Below are positions 1-11,764 of a DNA stretch of 38,469 bases, one piece after another. The translations under genes and the position numbers were made by a program. The notes below the pieces were generated by a model. That model made no database searches. It saw nothing but the letters and a program-made list of their open reading frames with translations, and was not told the DNA's origin. Each line of letters opens with the position of its first letter. Position 1 is the stretch's first letter. The stretch is from Bacteroidaceae bacterium (lineage in GTDB: Bacteria > Bacteroidota > Bacteroidia > Bacteroidales > Bacteroidaceae), in contig JAIKZH010000027.1 in NCBI GenBank assembly GCA_024682395.1, positions 1-38,469 on the forward strand. Reading direction: 5' to 3'.

Positions 1-19
1 GTAAATTAAATATTATTTT

Positions 20-27
20 TATCTTTG
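20..27 (+). promoter_or_regulatory. Bacteroidota -7 promoter box for the GH2 gene
   Basis: TATCTTTG matches the Bacteroidota -7 consensus TAnnTTTG exactly and lies 33 bp before the GH2 start codon. The -33 element would fall outside or at the very edge of the window, so it cannot be judged. Confidence 0.6.
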
Positions 28-30
28 TAA

Positions 31-3291
<3,261 letters not shown>

Positions 3292-3314
3292 TACGAAAGT
3301 TCTGTAATTCTCTT

Positions 3315-3388
3315 AATTAACGGATTAAATAGATTATCAAAACGCAATCAAAATCTTAAATATCGATAATCAGTTTAATCCGTTAATT
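3315..3388. terminator. Bidirectional terminator between GH2 and DUF456 genes
   Basis: A perfect 15-bp stem (3315-3329 with 3374-3388, arm AATTAACGGATTAAA) continues after a 2-nt mismatch into 7 more pairs (3332-3338 GATTATC with 3365-3371 GATAATC), leaving a 26-nt loop. It sits between two convergent genes, so it probably stops transcription from both sides. The long AT-rich stem lacks a classical GC core. Confidence 0.7.
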
Positions 3389-3433
3389 GTTTATATATTA
3401 ACAGGTTTGGTGAGAAAGTAATATTTGCTCTGT

Positions 3434-3934
3434 TTATGCTGAATAAACATAAACGATAAAGTTAACAATACATATACATAAAATTATGGAACATAAAAAA
3501 AGTTTCATAAATGCTCCCATTACAATCGACATGAATGTATATGTAGAAACTTTTAGTGATAATGCCAAATTACGTTTTGAATTAATCATTTCACCAACAA
3601 ACGCACCCATAAATGGTCCCACGATAAGTCCCCATGGTGAGAAAAACAAACCAATTAGAAGCCCAATGTTGGCTCCCCATATCGCTTTCTTACATCCACC
3701 AGCGTGATTCGTAAGAATTCCCGGTGCTACATAATCGATAATCGAAATCAATAGAGTATCAATACCCATAATGACTGTTATTACAATCATTAATGGACTT
3801 GGAAAAGCAATGCAACAAAGTAATAACCCAATATAACTGATAGGTGGTCCAGGTATTCCCGGAAGGACTGCCCCTATAAAGCCAATCATATTAAGAAATG
3901 CTGCTATACAATATAGTATTTCAGAATAATTCAT
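3434..3934 (-). CDS. DUF456 family small membrane protein
   Basis: A 166-residue integral membrane protein with four or five hydrophobic segments. It carries the family's conserved early motif LPGIPGPPISYIGLLL (about residues 24-39) and a Gly-rich second half (GANIGLLIGLFFSPWGLIVGPFMGAFVGE) that resembles glycine-zipper helix packing. The function of DUF456 is not established. It is the last gene of a minus-strand run, 29 nt after the GT2 gene, and ends at the hairpin shared with the GH2 gene. Confidence 0.85.
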   Translation of the reverse strand: MNYSEILYCIAAFLNMIGFIGAVLPGIPGPPISYIGLLLCCIAFPSPLMIVITVIMGIDTLLISIIDYVAPGILTNHAGGCKKAIWGANIGLLIGLFFSPWGLIVGPFMGAFVGEMINSKRNLALSLKVSTYTFMSIVMGAFMKLFLCSIILCICIVNFIVYVYSA

Positions 3935-3963
3935 GCTGGAATAAACTTATAAATTATTGATTA

Positions 3964-4998
3964 TTACTTACTTTTTTCCATTTTTAGGATTGTTCGCAGA
4001 GTCCAAAAGATATATTGTTCGATATAAAATAATGTATAGTTATTAAATGGAATATACCCAAATTTGTTTGTGCCTTTTCTGGATATCTTAGACTTGTCAA
4101 GACTGTTATACACGTCTTTCATGAGATTCTTAATCGTTTTTGTCTCTTGAGAGTCAAAACATGATTTGTTCAACCACCATGTACGAAATGAACTTAATAA
4201 CAAGCGAAAACGATGGGTTTCCAGAATGGACATAATCTTGTTATCAACACCTTCGTTTATCAACTGCTTTCTTAAACTCAAATTCGCAAGCATATGATCA
4301 AAACTATGGATTGAGATGGCAGTTGTGCCTGATTGTTTAAATCGTCTATAATTGTATATACCATTACCGAAGGCAACTTTTTTAGAATGCAGGTACTGAA
4401 TACGTGTGGTGTTATCGTCGCTATAAAATCTACATGTTGTATCGTATGGATACTTTACAAATAATTCTGTTTTCGCAGCATAAACACCATGAATGCGCCA
4501 ATCGATGCTGTATTCAAGTGCTTCCAAACCAGTTATGGTCTTAGCTAAAGGTGTTGAGAATGGGGTAGAGGGCTGAAACTTTTCAGCTACCATATCGCCA
4601 GAATCAGACACATGTTGCAAGATTAAATCAAAAAGGACACAATCTATCTGCTTGTCAGAAAGAAAGATATCATATGTTTTTTGCAAGGAGTCACAATTAA
4701 ACCAATCATCACTATCTAAAAAACATATGTATTCACCTGTAGCAACATCTATACCTTTGTTGCGAGATTTAGAAGGTCCGAGATTTTCAGAGTTCCTAAT
4801 TAATAAAAACCTGTTGTCATTCGCTGCATATTCTTGCATTATATCCCATGTAGAATCTTCACTGCAATCATCAATACATATTATCTGTATGTTTGACAGT
4901 GATTGATTCTTTAATGAATCCAAACAGTCGCGTATATACTTTTCTGAATTATATGCAGCAACTAATATGGTAAAAGTAGGACGTTCTGCGAATGACAT
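3964..4998 (-). CDS. Family 2 glycosyltransferase (GT-A fold)
   Basis: It probably transfers a sugar from a nucleotide-sugar donor to a cell-surface glycan acceptor. The N-terminal 120 residues are a typical GT2 domain: TFTILVAAYNSEKYIRDCLDSL at the start, CIDDCSEDST in the nucleotide-binding region, NLGPSKSRNKG, and the metal-binding DxD motif in FLDSDDWF near residue 97. The C-terminal half is less conserved, and there is no clear membrane helix, so it is likely a cytosolic or peripheral enzyme. It lies 9 nt after panB with no promoter between, so it is co-transcribed although unrelated in pathway. Donor and acceptor cannot be told from sequence. Confidence 0.9.
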   Translation of the reverse strand: MSFAERPTFTILVAAYNSEKYIRDCLDSLKNQSLSNIQIICIDDCSEDSTWDIMQEYAANDNRFLLIRNSENLGPSKSRNKGIDVATGEYICFLDSDDWFNCDSLQKTYDIFLSDKQIDCVLFDLILQHVSDSGDMVAEKFQPSTPFSTPLAKTITGLEALEYSIDWRIHGVYAAKTELFVKYPYDTTCRFYSDDNTTRIQYLHSKKVAFGNGIYNYRRFKQSGTTAISIHSFDHMLANLSLRKQLINEGVDNKIMSILETHRFRLLLSSFRTWWLNKSCFDSQETKTIKNLMKDVYNSLDKSKISRKGTNKFGYIPFNNYTLFYIEQYIFWTLRTILKMEKSK

Positions 4999-5007
4999 GG
5001 TTTCATA

Positions 5008-5826
5008 TTAGTATTGTTCGTTCTCGTTAGGAAAATCGCTTGATTTTACATCTGTAATATAATTACCGATAGCTTCTGTCATAATTGAATGTAGGTCGGC
5101 ATATCTGCGTAAGAACTTAGGAGAAAAACCTTGTGACATACCCAACATGTCTGTTACAACAAGTACTTGACCATCGCAAGCACCACCTGCACCGATACCA
5201 ATAACAGGAATCTTTAACTCTGCAGTAACACGTGCAGCGAGAGCAGCAGGGATTTTTTCTAATACAATAGCAAAACAACCAGCATCTTCTAATGCATGCG
5301 CATCGCTTATTAATTTGTTTGCTTCAGCTTCTTCTTTTGCTCTTACGGTATAGGTGCCAAACTTATTAATACTTTGAGGAGTGAGTCCTAAATGTCCCAT
5401 AACAGGAATACCTGCATCGAGAATTTTTCTTACAGTATCTATTATTTCAACACCACCTTCCAGTTTTAAGGCATCACAACTACTTGACTGCATGATTTTA
5501 ATTGCATTTGTTACACCTTCGGTTGGGTTGACCTGATATGTACCGAAAGGCATATCGCATACAACCAATGCACGTTTAGTTGCACGAACGACTGCTGTAG
5601 CATGATATATCATCTGATCCAAAGTCATAGGCAATGTTGTAACGTTTCCAGCCATAACATTAGACGCAGAGTCACCTACAAGAATTACATCCATTCCTGC
5701 ATTATCTACAATTTGAGCAGTAGTATAGTCGTATGATGTAAGCATGGCAATTTTCTTGCCTTCTTGTTTCATCTGAATCAAACGGTGAGTTGTTACTTTT
5801 CTTTGATCTTCTACTAAATATCCCAT
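5008..5826 (-). CDS. panB: 3-methyl-2-oxobutanoate hydroxymethyltransferase
   Basis: It makes ketopantoate from 2-oxoisovalerate and 5,10-methylenetetrahydrofolate, the first committed step of pantothenate and coenzyme A synthesis in the cytosol. The 272-residue length fits the family. Visible motifs are [14 protein letters not shown], the metal-binding [20 protein letters not shown], the glycine-rich [11 protein letters not shown], the catalytic glutamate region VLEKIPA, and IGIGAG. It starts 35 nt after the upstream MBL-fold gene and is followed 9 nt later by the GT2 gene. No other pan gene is in the window. Confidence 0.97.
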   Translation of the reverse strand: MGYLVEDQRKVTTHRLIQMKQEGKKIAMLTSYDYTTAQIVDNAGMDVILVGDSASNVMAGNVTTLPMTLDQMIYHATAVVRATKRALVVCDMPFGTYQVNPTEGVTNAIKIMQSSSCDALKLEGGVEIIDTVRKILDAGIPVMGHLGLTPQSINKFGTYTVRAKEEAEANKLISDAHALEDAGCFAIVLEKIPAALAARVTAELKIPVIGIGAGGACDGQVLVVTDMLGMSQGFSPKFLRRYADLHSIMTEAIGNYITDVKSSDFPNENEQY

Positions 5827-5861
5827 AATGAATGATTATATCTTTTTATTTTTTGTTTTTA

Positions 5862-6671
5862 TTAATGTAAAATAAACGGACCAGTTGGAATCAGGCGTCT
5901 TAACACTTCCAATTGGAAATCTTTACCTGCTATAATTCCAAAAGAACGTAAATGGTATTCTATTGTTTTCCTTGCTAATTCAGGATGATTATTTTCTTCA
6001 CTTAAATGGCATAACCATACATTCTTCAGACACTCATGGAAATTAGCCGCTAATGTTTCAGCAGCTTGTCTGTTGCTCAAATGTCCGGTACCACTGGCAA
6101 TACGTTGTTTTAATGTAATAGGATACTTTCCATTTTTAAGCATTTCTTCGTCATAATTCGATTCAATAACCAGATAATCTGATATTTGAATATATTTATG
6201 CACTGTTTCTGTTGGAAAACCGACATCGGTCATGATAGTAAACTTCTTATCGCCCAATTCTATGCAATAGCCCATATTTTCAGTTGAATCATGAGGGATA
6301 GGAAATGCAGTAATCTTAAAATCCCCGACCTCAAATGGTTCTTCAGGATTTATTAGTTTACAATTGCATGCTTCGATTTTTTTACCTGAATGAAACGTAT
6401 GTTTGATACCTTCGTGTATGAGTTGAGTGGTATATACTGGTAGGTTCATTTCTTGACTCAAATACCCAGAGGCTTTAACATGATCAGCATGGTCATGAGT
6501 AATAATCAACCCTTTTATATTGTTATATTTGATGCCATATTCTTTCATGTATCGTTTTATGCGACGGATACCGATACCTGCATCAATAAATAGTCCTTGT
6601 TCTTCATTGCCAAGGTAATAGCAATTTCCGCTACTACCACTACCAAAAGAAACAAATTTATATTCTCCCAT
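5862..6671 (-). CDS. MBL-fold metal-dependent hydrolase, YycJ/WalJ type
   Basis: A metallo-beta-lactamase-fold hydrolase resembling YycJ/WalJ exonuclease-like proteins. It opens with the family's YKFVSFGSGSSGNC and has the zinc ligand motif THDHADH. Later metal ligands include FPIPHDS and CHLSEENNH. The reading frame is open up to 6695, but that start lies immediately next to a -7 promoter box at 6700-6707, so transcription should begin about there. ATG 6671 (or 6680) is therefore preferred and gives the usual family N-terminus. It is the first gene of a minus-strand run with panB, GT2 and DUF456. A nuclease role in DNA or cell-wall coupling is inferred from relatives only. Confidence 0.88.
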   Translation of the reverse strand: MGEYKFVSFGSGSSGNCYYLGNEEQGLFIDAGIGIRRIKRYMKEYGIKYNNIKGLIITHDHADHVKASGYLSQEMNLPVYTTQLIHEGIKHTFHSGKKIEACNCKLINPEEPFEVGDFKITAFPIPHDSTENMGYCIELGDKKFTIMTDVGFPTETVHKYIQISDYLVIESNYDEEMLKNGKYPITLKQRIASGTGHLSNRQAAETLAANFHECLKNVWLCHLSEENNHPELARKTIEYHLRSFGIIAGKDFQLEVLRRLIPTGPFILH

Positions 6672-6699
6672 TTTTATCATCAATTTACTCTTCAAACGA

Positions 6700-6707
6700 C
6701 AAAGTTA
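6700..6707 (-). promoter_or_regulatory. -7 promoter box for the MBL-panB-GT2-DUF456 run
   Basis: On the minus strand the sequence reads TAACTTTG, an exact TAnnTTTG match. It is 29 bp from the preferred start at 6671 and rules out the upstream start at 6695. No clear -33 TTTG is seen at the expected spacing. Confidence 0.55.
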
Positions 6708-6730
6708 TGAAATAATTATGAATTATTAAT

Positions 6731-6760
6731 TGTGATTCATGATTTATTTATTATCTTTGC
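6731..6760 (+). promoter_or_regulatory. Promoter (-33 TTG, -7 TATCTTTG) for the DUF4923-like gene
   Basis: TTG at 6731-6733 and TATCTTTG at 6753-6760 are separated by 19 nt, as expected for a Bacteroidota housekeeping promoter. It lies 39 bp before the start codon at 6800 and is divergent from the promoter at 6700-6707. Confidence 0.65.
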
Positions 6761-6799
6761 CATAATTTATTTTAATTACCTAATTAAAAATATGAAGCA

Positions 6800-7531
6800 A
6801 TGAAGAAAATTAATTTATTTGCAATAAGCGCATTATCATGCGGATTAGCGCTCGTTAGCTGCGGTGCTCCAACTGGCGATCAAATATTATCAAACCTTGC
6901 CGCATCGGCTTTAACTGGCAACACAAATACTGCATCTCCTCAAACAGCAACTACTAACTCAAATGGTACAAGTATTTTGGGGGCAATACTCTCTGGTGCC
7001 ACAGGTAATGATACAGGTAGTTTGTTGACTGGCGTAATCGGTGCTTTAATTGGTAACAACGTGCAATCATCTATTGTTGGAACATGGGTATATTCTGGTC
7101 CTTCTGTAGAATTTGAAAGTTCTAACCTTCTTGCTCAAGCAGGTGGATTAGTCGCAAGTAATCAACTGAAAACCAAGATTAGTCCTTATTATGAGAAATT
7201 AGGTATTAAGCCTGGCGCTGTTGTAATGCAGTTTAATGCAGACAACACATGCGTAATACAAGTTAGTGGAAAAACTCAAACAGCAAACTATGTATATGAC
7301 TCTGCTGCACACACATTAAAAATCACTGGACAGAATTTAGGACTTTCTTTTGGTACTGCATATGCAACAGTTTCACCAACTCAATTGTCATTAACATTTG
7401 ATTCATCAAAATTGTTGTCAACAGCTCAGACTATTGCAACAGCCTCTAAGAACAGCACTCTCACATCAATTTCTGATTTATCAAAGTCATTTAATGGAAT
7501 GAAAACTGGATTCTTATTTGTTAAGCAATAA
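6800..7531 (+). CDS. DUF4923-like lipocalin-type lipoprotein
   Basis: A 243-residue predicted lipoprotein. The signal peptide ends in the lipobox LVSC near residue 21, so the mature protein should be lipid-anchored. A Ser/Thr/Asn/Gly-rich linker (about 35-90) is followed by a compact domain beginning SIVGTWVYSGPSVEFES, with repeated beta-strand patterns (AVVMQFNADNTCVIQV, TANYVYD, HTLKITG), the shape of lipocalin-like DUF4923 proteins of Bacteroidales. The function is unknown. It is monocistronic, with its own promoter at 6731-6760 and a strong terminator at 7553-7599. Family assignment is from pattern memory and is fairly secure. Confidence 0.8.
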   Translation: MKKINLFAISALSCGLALVSCGAPTGDQILSNLAASALTGNTNTASPQTATTNSNGTSILGAILSGATGNDTGSLLTGVIGALIGNNVQSSIVGTWVYSGPSVEFESSNLLAQAGGLVASNQLKTKISPYYEKLGIKPGAVVMQFNADNTCVIQVSGKTQTANYVYDSAAHTLKITGQNLGLSFGTAYATVSPTQLSLTFDSSKLLSTAQTIATASKNSTLTSISDLSKSFNGMKTGFLFVKQ

Positions 7532-7552
7532 TAAATAAGGTCATACAAAAAT

Positions 7553-7599
7553 AAAATCACTGGATTAGAACTCTTTTATTAAACTAATCCAGTGATTTT
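7553..7599. terminator. Strong bidirectional terminator
   Basis: A perfect 16-bp inverted repeat (7553-7568 and 7584-7599, arm AAAATCACTGGATTAG) encloses a 15-nt loop. The arms begin with A and end with T runs, so it works as an intrinsic terminator on both strands, ending the lipoprotein gene (plus) and the dehydrogenase run (minus). Confidence 0.9.
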
Positions 7600-7620
7600 C
7601 ATTATTATTTGTAGATATTA

Positions 7621-8571
7621 TCAGTTTACCATATTTATTGGTTTTCCTTTTATAAAAGCTCGGACATTATCACAGCAGATATCTATTAATCTGGAACGTG
7701 CTTGTTGAGTTGCCCAAGCGATATGTGGAGTAATATACGCATTTCGTGCTGTTAATAGTGGGTTGTCAGGCGTTGGAGGTTCAACAGACAACACATCGCA
7801 TCCAAAAGCAGCTATTTTACCCGAATTAAGAGCATCAGCCACATCTTGTTCATTTACAACTGGTCCTCGACTTGTGTTGATAATGATTGCCGATGGTTTC
7901 ATCAACTGAATTTTAGAACGGCTCACAAGATGATATGTGTCCTTGTTTAACGGACAATTCAAAGATATCACATCGCTTTCGCTGAACAAGCGTTCCATAG
8001 ACACTTTTTTTATGCCGTCTAAATCGGATTTCTTTGAGGTATAAGCAATTACCTTCATTCCAAAGGCCTTAGCTATTCTAGCGATATTACTACCGATATT
8101 ACCCAAACCAACAATTCCTATGGTCTTTCCGCTTAATTCATAATGAATATCATCATAATAACAGAAATCTGGAGAGTTTGACCATTTGCCATCCTTATTT
8201 TGTTGTGTGTAGTATGCAACCTGATTAGTTATATTAAGAAGGTGAGCCCATACCATCTGAGCCACACTTTGTGTGCTGTATGAAGGAATGTTTGTAACAA
8301 CTATATTCTGACGAGTTGCCACATCTAAATCAACCACATTATATCCAGTGGCCAATACACCGATATATTTCAATCTTGGAAGTTGATTTAATATATCAGC
8401 ATCTAAAACCACTTTATTTGTTAACACAATATCTGCATCAGCACATCGCTCAAGAATTTGCTCAGATTGAGTTCTGGGATAAACTTCTACATTGGTAAGA
8501 TCTTTTAATCGGTCCCATGACAAATCTCCCGGATTTACTGTATGAGCATCAAGAATCACTGTTTTCATCAT
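7621..8571 (-). CDS. D-2-hydroxyacid dehydrogenase (NAD-dependent, glycerate dehydrogenase-like)
   Basis: It reversibly oxidises a D-2-hydroxyacid with NAD(H) in the cytosol; hydroxypyruvate/glycerate is the most likely substrate pair. The 316 residues show the split catalytic domain, the Rossmann motif GIVGLGNIG followed by an R/K-rich helix, and the family signature with the catalytic Arg (INTSRGPVVNE), Glu (VLSVEPP) and His (YITPHIAWAT). The GYNVVD motif of the substrate loop is also present. The start overlaps the end of the Crp-like gene by 23 nt; the second Met (8568) is an equally good start. It is the last gene of the DUF4494-yggS-crp run. Exact substrate is not resolved. Confidence 0.93.
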   Translation of the reverse strand: MMKTVILDAHTVNPGDLSWDRLKDLTNVEVYPRTQSEQILERCADADIVLTNKVVLDADILNQLPRLKYIGVLATGYNVVDLDVATRQNIVVTNIPSYSTQSVAQMVWAHLLNITNQVAYYTQQNKDGKWSNSPDFCYYDDIHYELSGKTIGIVGLGNIGSNIARIAKAFGMKVIAYTSKKSDLDGIKKVSMERLFSESDVISLNCPLNKDTYHLVSRSKIQLMKPSAIIINTSRGPVVNEQDVADALNSGKIAAFGCDVLSVEPPTPDNPLLTARNAYITPHIAWATQQARSRLIDICCDNVRAFIKGKPINMVN

Positions 8572-9151
8572 TGTAACTTGTTCTAATTCGACTTAATGTT
8601 TCTGGTGCCATACGCAAATATGAGGCAACACTCTTAGATGGAGAACGCCAGATTATATCCGAATGGTATTTACTCATCAATTTAAATCGCTGAAGAGTAG
8701 GTAATATCAACATATTAATATATGCTTGCTGGCTGATTATTCGTTCTTCCATTATGGCACATAACAAATGACAGAACACCTCATCCATCGCAGCATATCT
8801 TTGGATTGAAGTATATGAGAAAGTGAAGACAATAGTTGGTTCGATGGTGATAATGTTCTGAGTACTCAAATTACCAGAATACAAGCAATCAGGACTGAGA
8901 ACCATGTCGCCTTCCTTGTAAAAACCGTCTGTATATTCAGTGTTATCGTATAAATGATAAGTTCGTACAAGACCTGCCTCAATATAATATAGATTGTCGA
9001 CTGTTTTACCAGAGGTCTGAAGAAACTCCCTATAATGAAGTTTTAAGGGCACGAGTAACTCTGCCAACTGATTTATGGAGTCGGCATTATGTCTTATATT
9101 ATATTTTGAGAATATAGCTTTCGCTATATCTTTTGTAGAACTAGGTTTCAT
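8549..9151 (-). CDS. Crp/Fnr-type transcriptional regulator
   Basis: A 200-residue regulator with an N-terminal cyclic-nucleotide-binding-like beta-roll (KTVDNLYYIEAGLVRTYHLYDNTE, then FYKEGDMVLSP) and a C-terminal helix-turn-helix (PSKSVASYLRMAPETLSRIR), the usual form of the large Bacteroidota Crp family. The classical cAMP-binding Arg/Glu pattern is not evident, so the ligand is unknown. An upstream in-frame start exists at 9181, but ATG 9151 gives only an 11-nt overlap with yggS and a typical N-terminus. Its position between yggS and the dehydrogenase, with overlaps on both sides, suggests co-transcription and perhaps control of this operon, which is an inference. Confidence 0.88.
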   Translation of the reverse strand: MKPSSTKDIAKAIFSKYNIRHNADSINQLAELLVPLKLHYREFLQTSGKTVDNLYYIEAGLVRTYHLYDNTEYTDGFYKEGDMVLSPDCLYSGNLSTQNIITIEPTIVFTFSYTSIQRYAAMDEVFCHLLCAIMEERIISQQAYINMLILPTLQRFKLMSKYHSDIIWRSPSKSVASYLRMAPETLSRIRTSYNDENSDS

Positions 9152-9821
9152 AATTTCTTGCACCGAATATTTTACTACCAACTCGTATCATAGTGCTACC
9201 TTCCTGAATGGCAATATGATAATCGTGACTCATTCCCATAGATAACTCAGAGAAACAATCACAATTGTTAAAATATTGAGTTTTAACCTGGTCGTATAAT
9301 TGTTTAACTATTTTAAATTCTGTTCTTATCTGTTGTTCGTCATCTGTATTTGTTGCCATGCACATAATACCTGAGATTTTCACATTGTTCAGATGACGCC
9401 ATTCACCTTCTTCAAGGAAAGACAATAGTTCCTGTGGAGTAAAACCGAATTTTGTTTCTTCTTTTGCAATATGTACTTGTAGGAGGCAAGGAATCACTCT
9501 GTTGTGTTTCATTGCTTGTTTGTTTATCTCGCAAAGAAGTTTCATTGTGTCAACCGCATGGATTAAAGACACAAAAGGAGCTATGTATTTTACTTTATTA
9601 GTTTGCAGATGACCGATAAAATGCCATTGTATATCCTTTGGAAGTACATCATATTTCATACATAGTTCCTGAACATGGCTTTCTCCAAACACACGCTGAC
9701 CGCAATCGTATGCTTCGCGCAACGATTCAACCGGATGATATTTGCTGACAGCAACTAATTTTGCTGTAGTGCCCTTAGTTTCATCCAGAACTTGCTTAAG
9801 AGAGGTCTGAATTTCTGTCAT
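9141..9821 (-). CDS. YggS/PROSC family PLP-binding homeostasis protein
   Basis: It binds pyridoxal 5'-phosphate and helps balance PLP and amino/keto-acid pools; no enzymatic reaction is established for the family. The PLP lysine lies in LVAVSKYHP, and other family motifs are FGESHVQEL, IQWHFIGHLQTNKVK, SGIMCMAT, and LSMGMSHDYHIAIQEGSTMIRVGSKIFGARNY at the C-terminus. The frame is open to 9872, but ATG 9821 places the SK motif at about residue 24, as in typical members, and leaves 26 nt of overlap with DUF4494. The 226-residue length is normal. Confidence 0.93.
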   Translation of the reverse strand: MTEIQTSLKQVLDETKGTTAKLVAVSKYHPVESLREAYDCGQRVFGESHVQELCMKYDVLPKDIQWHFIGHLQTNKVKYIAPFVSLIHAVDTMKLLCEINKQAMKHNRVIPCLLQVHIAKEETKFGFTPQELLSFLEEGEWRHLNNVKISGIMCMATNTDDEQQIRTEFKIVKQLYDQVKTQYFNNCDCFSELSMGMSHDYHIAIQEGSTMIRVGSKIFGARNYET

Positions 9822-10290
9822 TTTCTTGATTATCGTTTGTTTGAACTCCATCAGCATTGAATGGGAAGACATCCATTAATGTAGTTTCCTGTAAAACGGC
9901 AATCTGATAATCCATCATTGTGCCTTTCATGCCTTCCTTCAAGCGCTTGAATGCATCTTCAAAGTCAAAAGCCTGAATTATCATATCAGCACTTGTTTTC
10001 TTTTCTTTCTGAGTCTTTTCGTCCAATGTGATAAAATTTATCTTTGCCTTATACCATTTATCAGCATTTTCGTTGTCACTGAGAAAAAGTTCGCTTATCT
10101 TGACATGCTTGATTCCTGTAATTATTAAGGAACCACTACAGAATGGACCTACTTCTTCCAAAATACGTGCTTCAGCAGACGTACAATTGAGAGCGTCCAC
10201 TAAATAAGTTTCTTTAAAAGGTTTGTTTAATCCACCTTCGATTGTCTTTTCGGCAACCACCTTACATTCAAACCAATTGTTTCCTAACAT
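9796..10290 (-). CDS. DUF4494 family protein
   Basis: A 164-residue cytosolic-looking protein with no signal peptide or membrane helix. It opens NWFECKVVAEKTIEGGLNK and contains YLVDALNCTSAEARI and ITGIKHVKISELF, which match the Bacteroidota-specific DUF4494 family as I know it. The function is unknown; conserved linkage to yggS is what I would expect in Bacteroidales. The last 30 residues after VFPF are polar and low complexity. It is first in the run with yggS, the Crp-like regulator and the dehydrogenase, about 120 nt behind the promoter at 10414-10421. Confidence 0.85.
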   Translation of the reverse strand: MLGNNWFECKVVAEKTIEGGLNKPFKETYLVDALNCTSAEARILEEVGPFCSGSLIITGIKHVKISELFLSDNENADKWYKAKINFITLDEKTQKEKKTSADMIIQAFDFEDAFKRLKEGMKGTMMDYQIAVLQETTLMDVFPFNADGVQTNDNQENDRNSDLS

Positions 10291-10413
10291 TTTATCTGTT
10301 ATTTAATTTAAATTATACTTATACTTATTTATTATATTAAAAAATGTGAATGATTGGAACGTTTATAAAAGTACATACAAACAATCGACATCCACTTATT
10401 TCCTTTCATTGTG

Positions 10414-10421
10414 CAAAGGTA
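10414..10421 (-). promoter_or_regulatory. -7 promoter box for DUF4494-yggS-crp-dehydrogenase
   Basis: On the minus strand it reads TACCTTTG, an exact TAnnTTTG match. It gives a leader of roughly 115-120 nt before DUF4494. No convincing -33 box is seen. Confidence 0.5.
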
Positions 10422-10482
10422 ATAAATATCCGCCAAAATATACGATTTTAGTATAATTAAAATCATAATAAATCTTAATCTG

Positions 10483-10514
10483 TTTGTATATATAAGTTAT
10501 TTTTACTAATTTTG
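10483..10514 (+). promoter_or_regulatory. Promoter (-33 TTTG, -7 TAATTTTG) for the MORN-repeat gene
   Basis: TTTG at 10483-10486 and TAATTTTG at 10507-10514 are 20 nt apart, a full match to both Bacteroidota elements. The -7 box includes the first base of a possible GTG start at 10514, so that start cannot be used from this promoter. Confidence 0.7.
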
Positions 10515-10549
10515 TGCATCGAAAATTAAATATCAAAGACATGGTAATA

Positions 10550-11668
10550 ATGAAGAAAATCTTATTGATGGGATTAATGACCGTTATTCCAGTTTCAGCT
10601 TTTTGTCAGAAAGAAGGAGTTGGACGATACGTATTTCCCAAAGATGGAGCTATATATAATGGTGAGTTAATTAGCGGAAAACCAAACGGAAAAGGAAAAA
10701 CTACGTTTAAAACTGGAGATGTTTACGAAGGCGAATATGTCAAGGGTAAACGTCAAGGTCATGGCGTATATACTTTCACTGATGGCGAATCATATGAAGG
10801 TGATTGGTATGACGATCATCAACATGGTAGAGGCGTTTATTGCTTTGCCAATGGTAACAAATATGACGGGCTCTGGTTTAAGGATTTCCAAGAGGGTAGT
10901 GGTATAATGTATTACCACAATGGTGATGTATATGACGGAGAGTGGAAACAAGACATGAGAGAGGGAAAAGGTACATATACATGGAAGAATGGAGCATTCT
11001 ATCAAGGTGACTGGGTTGCTGATAAAAAACAAGGTAAGGGCTTGTTTGACTGGGGCGATGGAAGTACCTATTATGGTGATATGCAAAATGATATGCGCAA
11101 CGGATATGGCACATATAATTATTCTAATGGCGATAAATTCGCAGGTACTTGGAAAAACGACTTGATGGATGGTAAGGGTATATATACTTTTGCCAATGGT
11201 GACAAATATGAAGGTGATTACGTGTTAGGAAAACGTCAAGGACAAGGAATCTTCACATATGCTGAAAAAGGAAAATATGTGGGAACATTCAAAAACGGAA
11301 TGATGGACGGTTTCGGCACATACACATGGAACGATGGCTCCTGCTATGAGGGGTATTGGATTGATGACCGCCAAAACGGACGAGGAAAATACACATCTCA
11401 CGACGGTGATGTATATGATGGAGAATGGGCCAACGGTGAAATGAATGGTGACGGAGTACTAAGAATGAAAAATGGATCTAAATTCAAAGGACATTTTACA
11501 AACGGAAAGAAAAACGGAAAATGTATTGAAGAAGATTCAAATGGCACAAGATTCGAAGGCTCATACGTTGACGATATACGCGATGGCGCATTTGTGGAGA
11601 AGGACCGAAACGGAAAAACACTTCGAAAGGGCTTTTATAAACGAGGAGTTATTGAAACACTGCAATAA
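10550..11668 (+). CDS. Secreted MORN-repeat protein
   Basis: A 372-residue exported protein made almost entirely of about 14 tandem 23-residue MORN repeats with the pattern GdxYeGeWxxgxxxGxGxytxxn, for example GDVYEGEWANGEMNGDG-type units. MORN repeats form a long beta-sheet rod used in protein or lipid contact; here no enzymatic domain is attached. A signal peptide (MKKILLMGLMTVIPVSAFCQ) places it in the periplasm or outside. ATG 10550 is chosen; ATG 10541 is possible, and GTG 10514 lies in the promoter. The repeats are diverged at DNA level. It is followed after 96 nt by the YhcH-like gene. The biological role is unknown. Confidence 0.9.
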   Translation: MKKILLMGLMTVIPVSAFCQKEGVGRYVFPKDGAIYNGELISGKPNGKGKTTFKTGDVYEGEYVKGKRQGHGVYTFTDGESYEGDWYDDHQHGRGVYCFANGNKYDGLWFKDFQEGSGIMYYHNGDVYDGEWKQDMREGKGTYTWKNGAFYQGDWVADKKQGKGLFDWGDGSTYYGDMQNDMRNGYGTYNYSNGDKFAGTWKNDLMDGKGIYTFANGDKYEGDYVLGKRQGQGIFTYAEKGKYVGTFKNGMMDGFGTYTWNDGSCYEGYWIDDRQNGRGKYTSHDGDVYDGEWANGEMNGDGVLRMKNGSKFKGHFTNGKKNGKCIEEDSNGTRFEGSYVDDIRDGAFVEKDRNGKTLRKGFYKRGVIETLQ

Positions 11669-11764
11669 AATATATTAAAATACAGGTAATTCAAAAGATT
11701 TATGTATTTCACTCATGTCAACAAATAATAGTTTAAAAATCATATAAAAACAGATACAAAAATT

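Noticed and set aside
3431-3449. TGTTTAT/ATAAACA inverted repeat at the DUF456 3' end
   Set aside because: It lies within the last codons of DUF456 and is a short AT-rich match; the stronger hairpin at 3315-3388 explains termination.
10550-11668. Regular 69-bp periodicity that could be taken for a repeat array or CRISPR
   Set aside because: The period equals 23 codons and corresponds to diverged MORN protein repeats in one open frame; there are no identical repeats or unique spacers.
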